From assembly GCF_029714425.1 (NCBI RefSeq), contig NZ_CP121668.1, positions 7,895,501-7,959,500 of the forward strand: DNA of 64,000 nt, given 5' to 3'. The notes below the pieces were generated by a model that had not been told where the DNA came from, made no database searches, and saw only the letters and a program-made list of their open reading frames with translations. Below, in pieces: positions 1 to 8,291 of this stretch; position 1 is the stretch's first letter; every line of letters starts with the position of its first letter. Made by a program: the position numbers and the translations under genes. The DNA is from Bradyrhizobium sp. CB2312 (GTDB lineage: Bacteria; Pseudomonadota; Alphaproteobacteria; Rhizobiales; Xanthobacteraceae).

Positions 1-518
1 CCAATGGAGCTACCGTGGAAAAGAGCCCGGTCGAGCTCGGGCGTCAGCGGCGTTCCTTGTTCGACGAGCGCCGCCGCATTCAAGAGCTCATCGAGAGAGG
101 CGCCCTCGCCTTCACGCGCGACATAGGCGGAGGGCGAGGCTTGAAAATCGAGCGCGCCGATGCGATCCGACCCTGACTCGAGGAGAAAGGTCAGCTCGGC
201 AAGACTGCCCGCGTCAATCTCCTTCTCACGGGCACCGAACTTGCGATTGAGGATCACGCGCCGGCCCCAGGCGTCGGGCGCGGCGTCGCGAATACAATTC
301 GGCATGTTCAGACCCGCAAGAAGCGGAAGGATTCCGCTCCGCAGCGGCAATTCGGGCTGGTAAAGCGCAATGGCGTCCTTGCGCTCGATATAGCTCCGTC
401 CATAGTTGAACAGGAGCTGTTCGCCACGCGCCGACAGAAGTCCTGCAACAACCGGTTTCGTCTGGCCCGGTAGCCAAGTCCAGACATAGGCCTCAGTGAA
501 TTTGGGATCAGAAGTCAT
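1..518 (-). CDS. HipA-family kinase toxin, N-terminal part (cut by window edge)
   Basis: The reading frame runs off the start of the window, so only about 172 residues are visible. The protein begins MTSDPKFTEAYVWTWLPGQ and continues with the N-terminal subdomain pattern of HipA-type serine/threonine kinases (a strand-rich region, then a conserved segment near residues 65-80 reading NCIRDAAPDAWGRR). In the family these kinases phosphorylate targets such as aminoacyl-tRNA synthetases and arrest growth unless bound by the HipB antitoxin. The ATG overlaps the last 11 bases of the upstream HTH gene, so the two are translationally coupled in the usual antitoxin-then-toxin order. The catalytic C-terminal half is outside the window, so activity cannot be judged. 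Confidence 0.8.
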   Translation of the reverse strand, partial: MTSDPKFTEAYVWTWLPGQTKPVVAGLLSARGEQLLFNYGRSYIERKDAIALYQPELPLRSGILPLLAGLNMPNCIRDAAPDAWGRRVILNRKFGAREKEIDAGSLAELTFLLESGSDRIGALDFQASPSAYVAREGEGASLDELLNAAALVEQGTPLTPELDRALFHGSSI

Positions 519-846
519 CCTTGACCTCTTCACCCCGCCGGGCACGAATGGATTTAGGCAGAAGCGTCATGACTTCGCGATTGCTTTCGATCGCCTGAGA
601 CATTGTCGCCTGCTCGACGTCGAACAGCCTGACGCCGACAATCGCGGCGACCTCAAAGACAGCGCCAATTGTGGATCGCGGGTCGCCTGCCTCTATGCGC
701 CGCAGCAGCCCGCGCGAGATCCCTGCCCGCTCCGCGACATTGAGCGTGCTCATCTTCCGTTCGATGCGGGCCTTGCGCAGGAGCTGCCCAAGCAGCACCG
801 CAGCATCGGCGGCATAGGCAGAAATGGGATGATGGATCTTAGCCAT
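508..846 (-). CDS. HipB-like XRE-family antitoxin
   Basis: A 112-residue protein with a Cro/C1-type helix-turn-helix near residues 24-75 (LRKARIERKMSTLNVAERAGISR...LLRRIEAGD), typical of HipB-type antitoxins that bind their partner kinase and repress the shared operon. It is the first gene of a two-gene operon with the HipA-type gene and overlaps it by 11 bases. The C-terminal tail (RARRGEEVKDDF) is charged, as is common in HipB proteins. The start lies next to a series of 16-bp palindrome-like sequences that are good candidates for its own operators. Family assignment comes from the HTH, gene order and toxin partner. Confidence 0.8.
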   Translation of the reverse strand: MAKIHHPISAYAADAAVLLGQLLRKARIERKMSTLNVAERAGISRGLLRRIEAGDPRSTIGAVFEVAAIVGVRLFDVEQATMSQAIESNREVMTLLPKSIRARRGEEVKDDF

Positions 847-962
847 GGTTCATAAATAGATCGTCACGACCCTTGTGGATCATATATAGACCAAAGCTGC
901 AAAAGCCAATTGGGTGGTTCACAAAAAGCCCAAATGAGCCCCTTATGGTCCATTAATGGATC
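847..962. promoter_or_regulatory. Array of operator-like palindromes upstream of hipBA
   Basis: Three 16-bp sites share the pattern GGWYCAT-NN-ATRGAYC: GGTTCATAAATAGATC at 847-862, GGATCATATATAGACC at 877-892 and GGTCCATTAATGGATC at 947-962. The last is a near-perfect palindrome. A weaker relative (GGTTCACAAAAAGCCC) sits at 916-931. Spacing is about 30-39 bp, close to three turns of the helix, which suits cooperative binding of a dimeric repressor. The first site touches the start codon of the antitoxin gene. HipB autoregulation by several operators is known; that these are the sites is inferred from symmetry and position. Confidence 0.6.
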
Positions 963-1137
963 ATCTAGGTTCCACAGAAAATGGGAAATTATCAAGGAGC
1001 TGCCGAGGACCACCATTCAAGCACAGATCTCGCCTCGTCCAAGCTTCCCACAGGAGATTTTTCGCATCTAAAGGCGCGACAGATTGCGGCATCGACCTCG
1101 CGAACATAGCATGAACGCAAACGATTGAAAAACGTTC

Positions 1138-1895
1138 ATGACAGACAAATCCGGCGACTTTGAAATTGAGCCTGAGTTCGAATGGGGACCGAGCCGCATG
1201 TAGATTGTCGAACTCGCCTTCTGGCGCCTTTCAACACTGCCCGACGATGAAATGGAATCCTGCTTTCCAGACCGAAATGGAAGATGGAGCAGCAGCCAAA
1301 CCAAGGCTGCCGTTCTCAGACACGGTGCGAAGGGTCTCGACCTCAATCAGAATTGGGCTCTTGTCGAACAGAATTGGTTCTGTCCCGTTTGCCGGCGCAG
1401 CAAAGTTGATACTCTTCCGCCTTTCCAGTCGCGGTATTCTGCTCGCCAATTTGGAAGAGCATCACGATCACCTGCGGGACTATTGTGGGGCGTCGAGGGC
1501 GCACGTTGTTCGGGGACCGCTGGACCGTGGATCTTCCGCCAGGATGTGGAGAAATAGCCGATACCGTCGAACACTTGGTATCCAGCTTCCCTCGCGAGCT
1601 CGTCTGTTCGGAATGTAATGCCGCGGACGGCAAGGCAAAGCTCATGATGAAAGGCGCCATTCCGGCGTATTTCAGCTTTTCGCCGGCTGAAATTCGCACG
1701 TTTATCGAGCCGGTTGCAAACGCGGACCACCGGATCCTCGAGGACCGCGTTGAGAAGGCCTGGCACGCCTGCGCGCCCTCGCTAAATGCTCGTATCGCTT
1801 TGATCGATCAAACGTTGAACATGATTCATTCCGGCGCGCTCTACCGGGAAAGAGGCACATCGTCCTTTCAAGCTCGCCATCAACGGTCACGATGA
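1138..1895 (+). pseudogene. HNH-endonuclease-like gene, broken
   Basis: The ATG at 1138 opens MTDKSGDFEIEPEFEWGPSRM, then meets an in-frame TAG at about 1201, after which the same frame continues to a zinc-binding FCPVCRRSK (about 1378). The frame then changes to give LEEHHDHLRDY (about 1456) and changes again to give LVCSECNAADGKAK (about 1600), ending near 1895. Together these pieces form a CxxC...HHDH...CxxCN order typical of HNH nucleases with a zinc knuckle. One nonsense codon and at least two frameshifts are needed, so it is very unlikely to be expressed. The 3' end converges on a NUDIX relic on the other strand. Confidence 0.55.
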
Positions 1896-2158
1896 ACTGC
1901 CGCTCCTCGTACTCCGTTCCGTTGCTGGACCAAGGCTTGACGTTGAGCTCTTCTATGATCGTCCTAGTTTCCAACCAGTCTCTTCTTCGATTTCTCGGTT
2001 CAGCGCAGCGAACACGTCTTCGCCTTCATCAACCTGACCGCCGACGAGCTCCCAGCAACCGGGAAGAGTCGACGGCTCATTGTGCGCTTCTGCACGAAAA
2101 TCCGTCCCAACGAGTCCGGGATTAGCGCGCGTGCGACAATTTGCTTTTTGAACGCCAT
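1850..2158 (-). pseudogene. NUDIX hydrolase relic
   Basis: The start [19 protein letters not shown] and the continuation RIFVQKR look like a NUDIX N-terminus. After a frame change the NUDIX box is legible: [20 protein letters not shown], followed by ETGW, matching Gx5Ex7REUxEExGU at about 2000-2060. A second change gives [11 protein letters not shown] and EERQFIVTVDGELER. Two frameshifts and a missing C-terminus make it a pseudogene. NUDIX enzymes cleave nucleoside diphosphates linked to another group; the substrate cannot be told. Confidence 0.55.
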
Positions 2159-2194
2159 GTTTCTAATCTAACGTGTAGTAGAAACAATGCCGGT

Positions 2195-2945
2195 ATGACG
2201 AGTCTCAACGATATTTTAGACCGATTTCGGCCAGGCCCGCCGAGCGGGACAATTAAGCTCGGCGTACTGGGGGCACCGGGCACGGGAAAGTCGACTCTCA
2301 CGGCGCGTCTGTCCGAGGCTCTTGTCGGACGGTGGCTGCACGTTTCCTTGTAGCCGCCGACGGCATGATGTCGAGCGTGGCATCGCGGCTCCAGGTCCAA
2401 TACTCAATGTTTCATCGTTCGATCACTTCACGCTCTACAAGTATGTACCAAATAAGGTCCAGAGTGATTGCTACATCCTTGTGGACGAGTGGGGTACCCC
2501 GTGTTCCCACCACAGACGGAGACATGATCTACGTCATTCAGCTGAGGGCTTCCGAAGGGCGTTGAATCAACAATCGTTCATCCGCGCCTTGTCAGACACC
2601 GGAGCGTGTCTCATTGGCGATGCTTAGTCTCACAAGGACCTCACCGCCCAGGGAATTAAGAATGCCTTTCTTGATGCCAATTTGCTGGCAGAGCTCATTA
2701 TTGCACGTCCGTACGTGGACGCCCGCTTCGAGCAGGAGCTCAAGCTCCAGTGGTCTCAGCGCACAGCATTATATGCGGGTGAAGTCGAGCGAGCACATAG
2801 GCTTGCTGGATTCCTGCCTGCAACCCCACCGCAGATCGAAGAGTTGCAGACGATCGCCAGAAATCCCGAACCGAGTTCGAAATTTCTCGGGCTCGAAGCC
2901 AAGACCTATTCCGAGAAGGACTTCGTCAAAGACCTGACAGCTTGA
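2195..2945 (+). pseudogene. P-loop nucleotide kinase/NTPase-like gene, broken
   Basis: From the ATG at 2195 the frame reads MTSLNDILDRFRPGPPSG, then a Walker A motif GAPGTGKST near residue 25, and stops at 2353. Another frame then carries SFDHFTLYKYVPNKVQSDC and YILVDE, which resembles a Walker B strand, and is closed by a TAG at about 2625. The same frame continues past it (SHKDLTAQGIKNAFLDANLL) to 2945. It therefore has at least one frameshift and one nonsense codon. It could be an AAA-type ATPase or a thymidylate-kinase-like protein; the fold assignment stops at P-loop NTPase. Confidence 0.5.
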
Positions 2946-3032
2946 TGCCAACCGCCGCGACGAAGATGTCGCAGCACGTCGTTGAGAAGAAGCATCTTGG
3001 CGGAAGGGCCTCTTCCATCCCTGTAATTGGCG

Positions 3033-4391
3033 CTAGCGCGCAATACGCGGGTGCTCTCCGGGATGGTCGTCGACCCGAAGGTTCATGATAGAGGCCGATG
3101 GCGAACACGGATTGGCATCACCAAACTGCACCACGTTCTGGACTGCGACCGATAATTGGAGTGAAAAGTCGAGAGGCTTCGGCGGAGGTGCGCTGGTGAT
3201 GGGATTGCAGCTTGCATCCACACCTCCAAACGGCTGATTACCCTTCAGATCTCTGAACCAAAGCATCTTCTGAGCGTCCGTCGTACAGGCGTTCGAAAAT
3301 GTAATGGGCGCCGACGGCAATTGGGCGGTGCTGTGACAGCTCAAGCACCCCGAAATCGGATTGTCGACCGGCCCGTTCGCGCGCCCCGCCCATCCCAAAT
3401 GGGAGGCTGCGTAAGCAGGCGCCTGGTCCGAGATCGTGGTTTCGGTCAGCTTCTTGCCTGCTTGCTGGTCAGCGGGTGTGAAGCCGAAGTCATTTCCCCA
3501 TGAAAGGCCTACGGGCCGGAGCCTCCGCCACGGGGAGGTATCAGTTGCATTGCTGTCAAAAGCGAAAGTCCCGAAGACCCACCCGGTTGGCGAGCGACTA
3601 TCCACCGCGGCGACGTCCATCTGCATGAGGCGCACGGTTTGGGGGCCGGCAGCTGTCCGGATCGTCCACTGCGGAGCACCCGACAAGACGTCAGAATCCT
3701 GAAAGTCATTCGCAGTAACGTCGCTGAACAAGATCTTGAAGGTCATTGCTCCTTGGGGGAATTGAGCTTTTGCTAGATCGGGCGAAGCGCCGCCCAAGAC
3801 CTGTCCGATCGTGACGGCACCCGCTGCATTGTAGAAGCCGACCGCATAATTGTGAATGGTCACTCCTGGCTTGAGACCGAGCTCCGGTCCGGTCACAGAA
3901 CGTTCTGAGGTCAAGCCGCGCATCGGCTCTCGTGCACGCGGTCCAAAATTCATCAGCGGCATGTGAAACCAGGGCCGAACGTTGTTGGCTTCCGGCTTGA
4001 AGTCGGCATCGATCATGCCATCAAATGCATAGTCTCGCAGGGCATAGAGGTAAGCATTGGCCCCCGTCACTCCGTCCTTGAAGTCGATATTCGACCACGG
4101 TGCGTCGTTCCCCGGGACAACCGTAGGGTACGATTGGGACAGTTTGAACCACGGACCAGCGCTCGGTACCATCGCTGATGGCGTGACGAAGTCTGGAAAG
4201 GCCCCGGTGCATTGCGCAATGAAAGGTGCCGGCTCAGGAGCCGGAACGCCCTTCCCTGTCACCGGGAGGCAAGTCGATCCGGGAGCACAACCGCTAGCGG
4301 CATGTCCATGTGTCGGAGCAAGGCATGTGATCGTGGTCGCAAAAAGGACGTTGCGAAATATACGACTTCCTAAATGTTGAATAACGCGCAT
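3033..4391 (-). CDS. Exported protein with a CxxCH haem-c motif
   Basis: A 452-residue protein if translation starts at the ATG at 4391 (MRVIQHLG), chosen over an upstream in-frame start because GAGGAAAGAGG lies just before it. The N-terminus is a signal peptide: basic residues, the hydrophobic stretch NVLFATTITCLA and a likely cleavage after HGHA. Near residue 360 it has CLSCH, a single covalent haem-c attachment motif. Most of the protein has no domain I recognise. Methionines or histidines that could be the second haem ligand are present but cannot be assigned. Its divergent neighbour at 4527 is also exported and of a redox-enzyme fold, so the two may act together in the periplasm. A role in electron transfer is inferred from the motif only. 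Confidence 0.7.
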   Translation of the reverse strand: MRVIQHLGSRIFRNVLFATTITCLAPTHGHAASGCAPGSTCLPVTGKGVPAPEPAPFIAQCTGAFPDFVTPSAMVPSAGPWFKLSQSYPTVVPGNDAPWSNIDFKDGVTGANAYLYALRDYAFDGMIDADFKPEANNVRPWFHMPLMNFGPRAREPMRGLTSERSVTGPELGLKPGVTIHNYAVGFYNAAGAVTIGQVLGGASPDLAKAQFPQGAMTFKILFSDVTANDFQDSDVLSGAPQWTIRTAAGPQTVRLMQMDVAAVDSRSPTGWVFGTFAFDSNATDTSPWRRLRPVGLSWGNDFGFTPADQQAGKKLTETTISDQAPAYAASHLGWAGRANGPVDNPISGCLSCHSTAQLPSAPITFSNACTTDAQKMLWFRDLKGNQPFGGVDASCNPITSAPPPKPLDFSLQLSVAVQNVVQFGDANPCSPSASIMNLRVDDHPGEHPRIAR

Positions 4392-4526
4392 GAGCCTCTT
4401 TCCTCTATGACGCACCACTTCATTCCGATACAATTACAGCGCGAATTCGCCTTTGCAAGCCCGAATTGATTCCCAGTAAGTTTTCGCTACAGAGCTTGGA
4501 AGTAGGCCCTGACCTTTAAAGAGAGG

Positions 4527-5027
4527 ATGATGATCGTGTTCTGTACGAAACGTACGGTGCTTCTCCTTTTTCTCTTTGCAGCAAGCGCGCAGGCGCAGAC
4601 TGCAACGTCATCTGCTTATTTGACGGTAGATGGACAAGTGACGACTCCACTGTCCTTCTCTGAACCCGACTTTCAGGCACTTCCTCACACATCGATCACC
4701 GTCACGGATTCGGCCGGGAAAAGTACGACCTATTCAGGAGTTGACCTGGCTGTCCTTTTGAACAAAGCGGGGGTGCCGCTCAAGCAAGACCTGAAAGGTG
4801 CCGACGTCGCAAAATATCTCCACGTTCAAGGCGCTGATGGTTTCGTCGCGATTATTTCTCTGCCCGAGTTTGATAACGGCACGTTCCTGGTGGCAGATGC
4901 GCAAGATGGCTCCCCATTGCCGAGCGGGACCGGTCCTCTCCAGGTCATTTCACCTCAAGAAGGTCGTCGTAGCCGCTGGGTGAAACAACTGAACTTGCTG
5001 CAGATCACCAAATCTTCACCGCAATAG
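4527..5027 (+). CDS. Small exported molybdopterin-binding-fold (sulfite-oxidase-like) protein
   Basis: 166 residues. Residues 1-23 (MMIVFCTKRTVLLLFLFAAS, then AQA) are a clear signal peptide. The mature part has the strand pattern of the oxidoreductase molybdopterin-binding domain: LTVDGQVTTPLSFSEPDF, then SGVDLAVLLNKAGV, then VQGADGFVAIISLPEFD and PLQVISPQEGRRSRWVKQL. In full sulfite oxidases the cofactor is held by a conserved cysteine; no cysteine is visible in the mature domain here, so this single-domain version may not bind the cofactor or may serve as a partner. AGAGAGG precedes the ATG. It is divergent from the CxxCH protein across about 135 bp. Confidence 0.7.
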   Translation: MMIVFCTKRTVLLLFLFAASAQAQTATSSAYLTVDGQVTTPLSFSEPDFQALPHTSITVTDSAGKSTTYSGVDLAVLLNKAGVPLKQDLKGADVAKYLHVQGADGFVAIISLPEFDNGTFLVADAQDGSPLPSGTGPLQVISPQEGRRSRWVKQLNLLQITKSSPQ

Positions 5028-5073
5028 CCGCACCAGAGCGAGGACTAGTCACTGGCGTCCACTCCGAGCGGCC

Positions 5074-5874
5074 TCACTCTCTGCGCATGAGCCAGACGAA
5101 CACGGTCGAATAAAGCGGGTCGCCCCGAATACAAATCTTGCTCAGAGACAGTACGTCTAGCCGGTGTTCGTCGGCGGCGCGCCTGATAGATGCTTCGTTG
5201 ATATATGAGTTATCATGCCCTTCCGCGTCGATAAAACGCGCGCTCCTGACCCAGTCGGCACCGATCATGTAGCCGTCCTCAGCGAGTTGAGCCGCGGCGT
5301 TTCCAAGAGCCCATGCGTAGCGTTCTGGGCTTTTGCAAAGCCCAAACAGACCAATTGCCGTAATCAAGTCGTGCTGCGGGCCGGGTACGTGACGAAAGGG
5401 CGTGCTGAGCACATCATGGATGATGAACTTGTCGATCTTCTCCCGCACGCACGCCAAGTGATGGTGGTCACGCCCGAACCTTGCTAGCACTTGCTGGTAG
5501 CAGGGAGGGACGTCGTCCGATAGAATGAAATCGTGAAGCACCTTGAGTGCTTCGGCGCTTTTGTCGCAGCAATCGATGCTCGTTCGGACATTTGCGGGAA
5601 TAGACCAGAACAAGGTCGTTGGACCGCAACCAAGATCAAGCCAGCACTCGACCTCTTCTACGCCCGCGATGAGCTCGAGAATTTCGTCGGTCCCCTGCCC
5701 GTCCCGGAAGGATTCATTGAAATACAGGAATCGGTACTGCGAGAAGTAATCAACATGCTCTTGATCAAGCCTGGTGTGTGACAGCGCGTCCCTCCAGGGA
5801 GCCCTGGAGGACTTCACCCGGCTTTCGTCCTCACCCAACCACCCGCCAACATATTGAGTTCGGCTTCGCATCAC
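5074..5874 (-). CDS. SAM-dependent methyltransferase (last gene of radical SAM operon)
   Basis: 266 residues with a class I methyltransferase signature at about residue 80: CWLDLGCGPTTLFW (motif I), followed by SIDCCDKSAEALKVL as the acidic second strand and HDLITAIGLFGLC as motif IV. The shape (long N-terminal lid, small-molecule-type core) recalls NNMT/PNMT-like enzymes, but the substrate is unknown. Its ATG overlaps the TGA of the preceding methyltransferase by four bases, so it is translationally coupled and almost certainly part of the same pathway as the two radical SAM proteins upstream. It is the most distal gene of the run. Confidence 0.75.
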   Translation of the reverse strand: MMRSRTQYVGGWLGEDESRVKSSRAPWRDALSHTRLDQEHVDYFSQYRFLYFNESFRDGQGTDEILELIAGVEEVECWLDLGCGPTTLFWSIPANVRTSIDCCDKSAEALKVLHDFILSDDVPPCYQQVLARFGRDHHHLACVREKIDKFIIHDVLSTPFRHVPGPQHDLITAIGLFGLCKSPERYAWALGNAAAQLAEDGYMIGADWVRSARFIDAEGHDNSYINEASIRRAADEHRLDVLSLSKICIRGDPLYSTVFVWLMRRE

Positions 5875-6722
5875 GTAGCTTCCGCCACGATGAGCAGGCG
5901 GGCAGAGTTTTCGCTGACGGGCACCCGCCTGTAATTGCCATATGCTTCAACCATCCGAAACCCAGCGGCTTGCAGCAGGGCGGACATCTGGCAAAGCGAG
6001 TAGATCCTTAACTCGACCGTCGAGACAAACTCTTCAGTCAACGCGCCATTTACGAGAGTGTAGAAGAACGTTAGCTCAAGCAGCTGATTTGAACGGAGGC
6101 GTTGGGATCGCGATCGCCTGAGGAGGCTACCATCGTCCAGGCCTCTTTCCCACTCAGCGATGAGTTCGTTGTCACCGAGTCCGGCCGCGAAGTATTCAGG
6201 CCCATCCTCCGTAGGTTCGCTCGAGCGGGCGAACGTCGCGAGATCTAGAACCAGGCACCCTCGCTTCGACATGTGCCGCTTGAATGATGATAAGGCGTCC
6301 AGTGCCTCGGTCTCGCTGCCGAGAAGCTGAAAACACTCGCGCGGACACACAATGAGGTCGAACATGGCGGAAAGCTTGAGAAACCGCATGTCCTCAAGAA
6401 CAGTCTTTACGTTCTCGATTCCGCCGCGTGCCGCCAAACGCCTTTGCAGCTGCAGAAGCATTTTCGGGTCACGGTCGACCGCAGTGATGCGCTCGACGCG
6501 ACGCGAAAGTGGGAGCGTCAATCTGCCGCAAGCGCACGGCACCTCGAGGACATTTCCCCCCCGCATTTGCCCCACAGAGGCGATGAACTCGACTTCATCC
6601 GGGAACGAGCCAAATTCACAATCGTAGAATGCACTTCTCTCCCTATAGCCGATTGGAAGGGCGTGATTTCCGCCTATTGGACCCGAGCCTGCTTTACCCA
6701 AAGCACCAACGTTAGAGCTCAT
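5871..6722 (-). CDS. SAM-dependent methyltransferase in radical SAM operon
   Basis: The start chosen is the ATG at 6722 (MSSNVGALGKAGSG), giving 283 residues; it overlaps the upstream radical SAM gene by 11 bases, whereas the longer frame would add 54 residues of unlikely sequence. Motif I is NVLEVPCACGRLTLPL at about residue 57, unusual in having VPCACG where most enzymes have GxGxG, followed by ITAVDRDPKMLLQLQRR and MFDLIVCPRECFQLL. The C-terminal part ends LRIYSLCQMSALLQAAGFR, typical of ubiE/SAM methyltransferases. Tight packing on both sides argues for a shared product with the other enzymes of the operon. Confidence 0.75.
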   Translation of the reverse strand: MSSNVGALGKAGSGPIGGNHALPIGYRERSAFYDCEFGSFPDEVEFIASVGQMRGGNVLEVPCACGRLTLPLSRRVERITAVDRDPKMLLQLQRRLAARGGIENVKTVLEDMRFLKLSAMFDLIVCPRECFQLLGSETEALDALSSFKRHMSKRGCLVLDLATFARSSEPTEDGPEYFAAGLGDNELIAEWERGLDDGSLLRRSRSQRLRSNQLLELTFFYTLVNGALTEEFVSTVELRIYSLCQMSALLQAAGFRMVEAYGNYRRVPVSENSARLLIVAEAT

Positions 6723-8274
6723 TGCTCGCCTCACCCAAGCGACTGACGAGATCGGCGGCCGTGATATCGGCTGAAGATAGGTTAGCGAGGTTCTGCCATT
6801 CAGCGGCGAGGTTGGCTCTATCGAACAACAGACGCTCTGAGAAGTGATTGCATTTGCAACCAGACGTGTAATTGTAGTTGGCATTGACTATCAAAGGCGA
6901 ATGGATGGCACCAAACAGATTGTCACCTACACTCAATCCTTCTAGTACGCCCAGGCTTGCCAGATCGTCCAAGTCGACACCGGTGCCTGGGCTGGCAAAG
7001 AATCCGTCACCAGCTCTGAACTTCGCGATCGGCTGATGGAGGAAACGAAACGAGCACTCCTTTCTTGCAAGCAGCTTGTCCACATCGTGCGAAGCTATGG
7101 CCTCACTTTCGCAGGACCACGACTTTTGTCCGCCTATTCTTCCCCGTCTAGCCCGTCCCGTCCTTATGACAGGCTCGAAGTAGCTCCGAAGGCCTTCGTG
7201 AGCGACAAACGTGGCTAACGCAGGAACATCTCGAGCGGAAGCATCGCTGACGGGAAATTCTATACCGAAACGGCTGCGATGGTTCCCTTTGAACACCGCC
7301 ATCAGGTCCAGCAGGCTCGTTGGCAGCTCCAGCGCGTGATCAGTAAGCACGACCTCACGATAGTCGTATTCTCCGGTTCTCGGATTGCGCCAGCTTGAAT
7401 TATTGGCGCTCGATGTGCTCCAAATGGAATGATAGATCTGCAAGACATCCTTGTATTCCTCGATCTGCGCGATGAACGCGCGCACAGTCGGCTTGCTGTC
7501 GCCGGCAGCAGAGAAGCGCTCAATATTGCGAGCAATCTGTTGACGGATGTGAGAGCTCGAAAAACGGCCGTATGTTCGCCAATGACCGGCAGCCGCTTCC
7601 TCGCTTGAAAATATCAATCCTGCAGTGAAGATGAGCCATTGCATGCCGGATGCTGCGACGAGCTCCAGCAGATCGAAGAACCGTGGGAACACAGTTACTT
7701 CACCGTCCCCCGATGTCTGTATCACCTTGGCTCCCAGTGCGCGAGCTTGGGAGATGGTGCCGGCTGCTCCATCGAAATAGGAGGTTATCTGCTCTTCCAT
7801 ATACGGGTGCTTGTCGATCGGAACGGCGGACGCATAGCAGCCCGAACACGCCAAATTGCACTGCTTCGGACAAAAAAGATGCAGAGAATCTATGCAGTTC
7901 GTCAACGCGCTTCGCACGCGGCTCATCAGTTCCTCTCTGGTCGCGCGCCGGATGCTATCGAGGTGGGACGAGTAGGCCGAATCCGCCGTAAACCAGCCGG
8001 GCAAATCCAGATTCACGGACCCGCACTGACCGTCTGGCAATCGCCGCTCGCCGGCAAACCTTTCAATTGAGGTCGCATAGAACGGTATCCGATAGGCCTT
8101 GGATATCGCAAAGTCGAGCGTCATCGCACTCTTAGCCATCTCGATTGAATGCGAGGTCTTCGGAAGGTGCCCAGGCAAGACGTTCGTGCACCCGAATTCG
8201 CTCTGTTTGGAGAGGAAGTAGCGCAGGACCTCCGGATGGATCCTTGAAGGGCTCGTCTCAAATTGCGAGAACAT
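6712..8274 (-). CDS. Radical SAM enzyme with C-terminal cysteine pair
   Basis: About 520 residues. The radical SAM cluster motif is CNLACSGC (Cx3Cx2C) near residue 140, preceded by SLHLFCPKQ, and followed by VIQTSGDGEVTVFPRF, the GGE-like SAM-binding strand in altered form. A CKC motif near the C-terminus (SGCKCNHFSE) could bind an auxiliary cluster. The ATG at 8274 (MFSQFETSPS) is preferred over a GTG at 8286 because TGGAG lies six bases before it. The N-terminal 110 residues have no recognised domain. It sits between an alanine-dehydrogenase-like gene (17 bp gap from this start) and a methyltransferase (11 bp overlap). Radical SAM enzymes abstract hydrogen from a substrate; its target is unknown, and a peptide is one possibility. 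Confidence 0.75.
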   Translation of the reverse strand: MFSQFETSPSRIHPEVLRYFLSKQSEFGCTNVLPGHLPKTSHSIEMAKSAMTLDFAISKAYRIPFYATSIERFAGERRLPDGQCGSVNLDLPGWFTADSAYSSHLDSIRRATREELMSRVRSALTNCIDSLHLFCPKQCNLACSGCYASAVPIDKHPYMEEQITSYFDGAAGTISQARALGAKVIQTSGDGEVTVFPRFFDLLELVAASGMQWLIFTAGLIFSSEEAAAGHWRTYGRFSSSHIRQQIARNIERFSAAGDSKPTVRAFIAQIEEYKDVLQIYHSIWSTSSANNSSWRNPRTGEYDYREVVLTDHALELPTSLLDLMAVFKGNHRSRFGIEFPVSDASARDVPALATFVAHEGLRSYFEPVIRTGRARRGRIGGQKSWSCESEAIASHDVDKLLARKECSFRFLHQPIAKFRAGDGFFASPGTGVDLDDLASLGVLEGLSVGDNLFGAIHSPLIVNANYNYTSGCKCNHFSERLLFDRANLAAEWQNLANLSSADITAADLVSRLGEASNEL

Positions 8275-8291
8275 ACCGAACTCCACATCGT

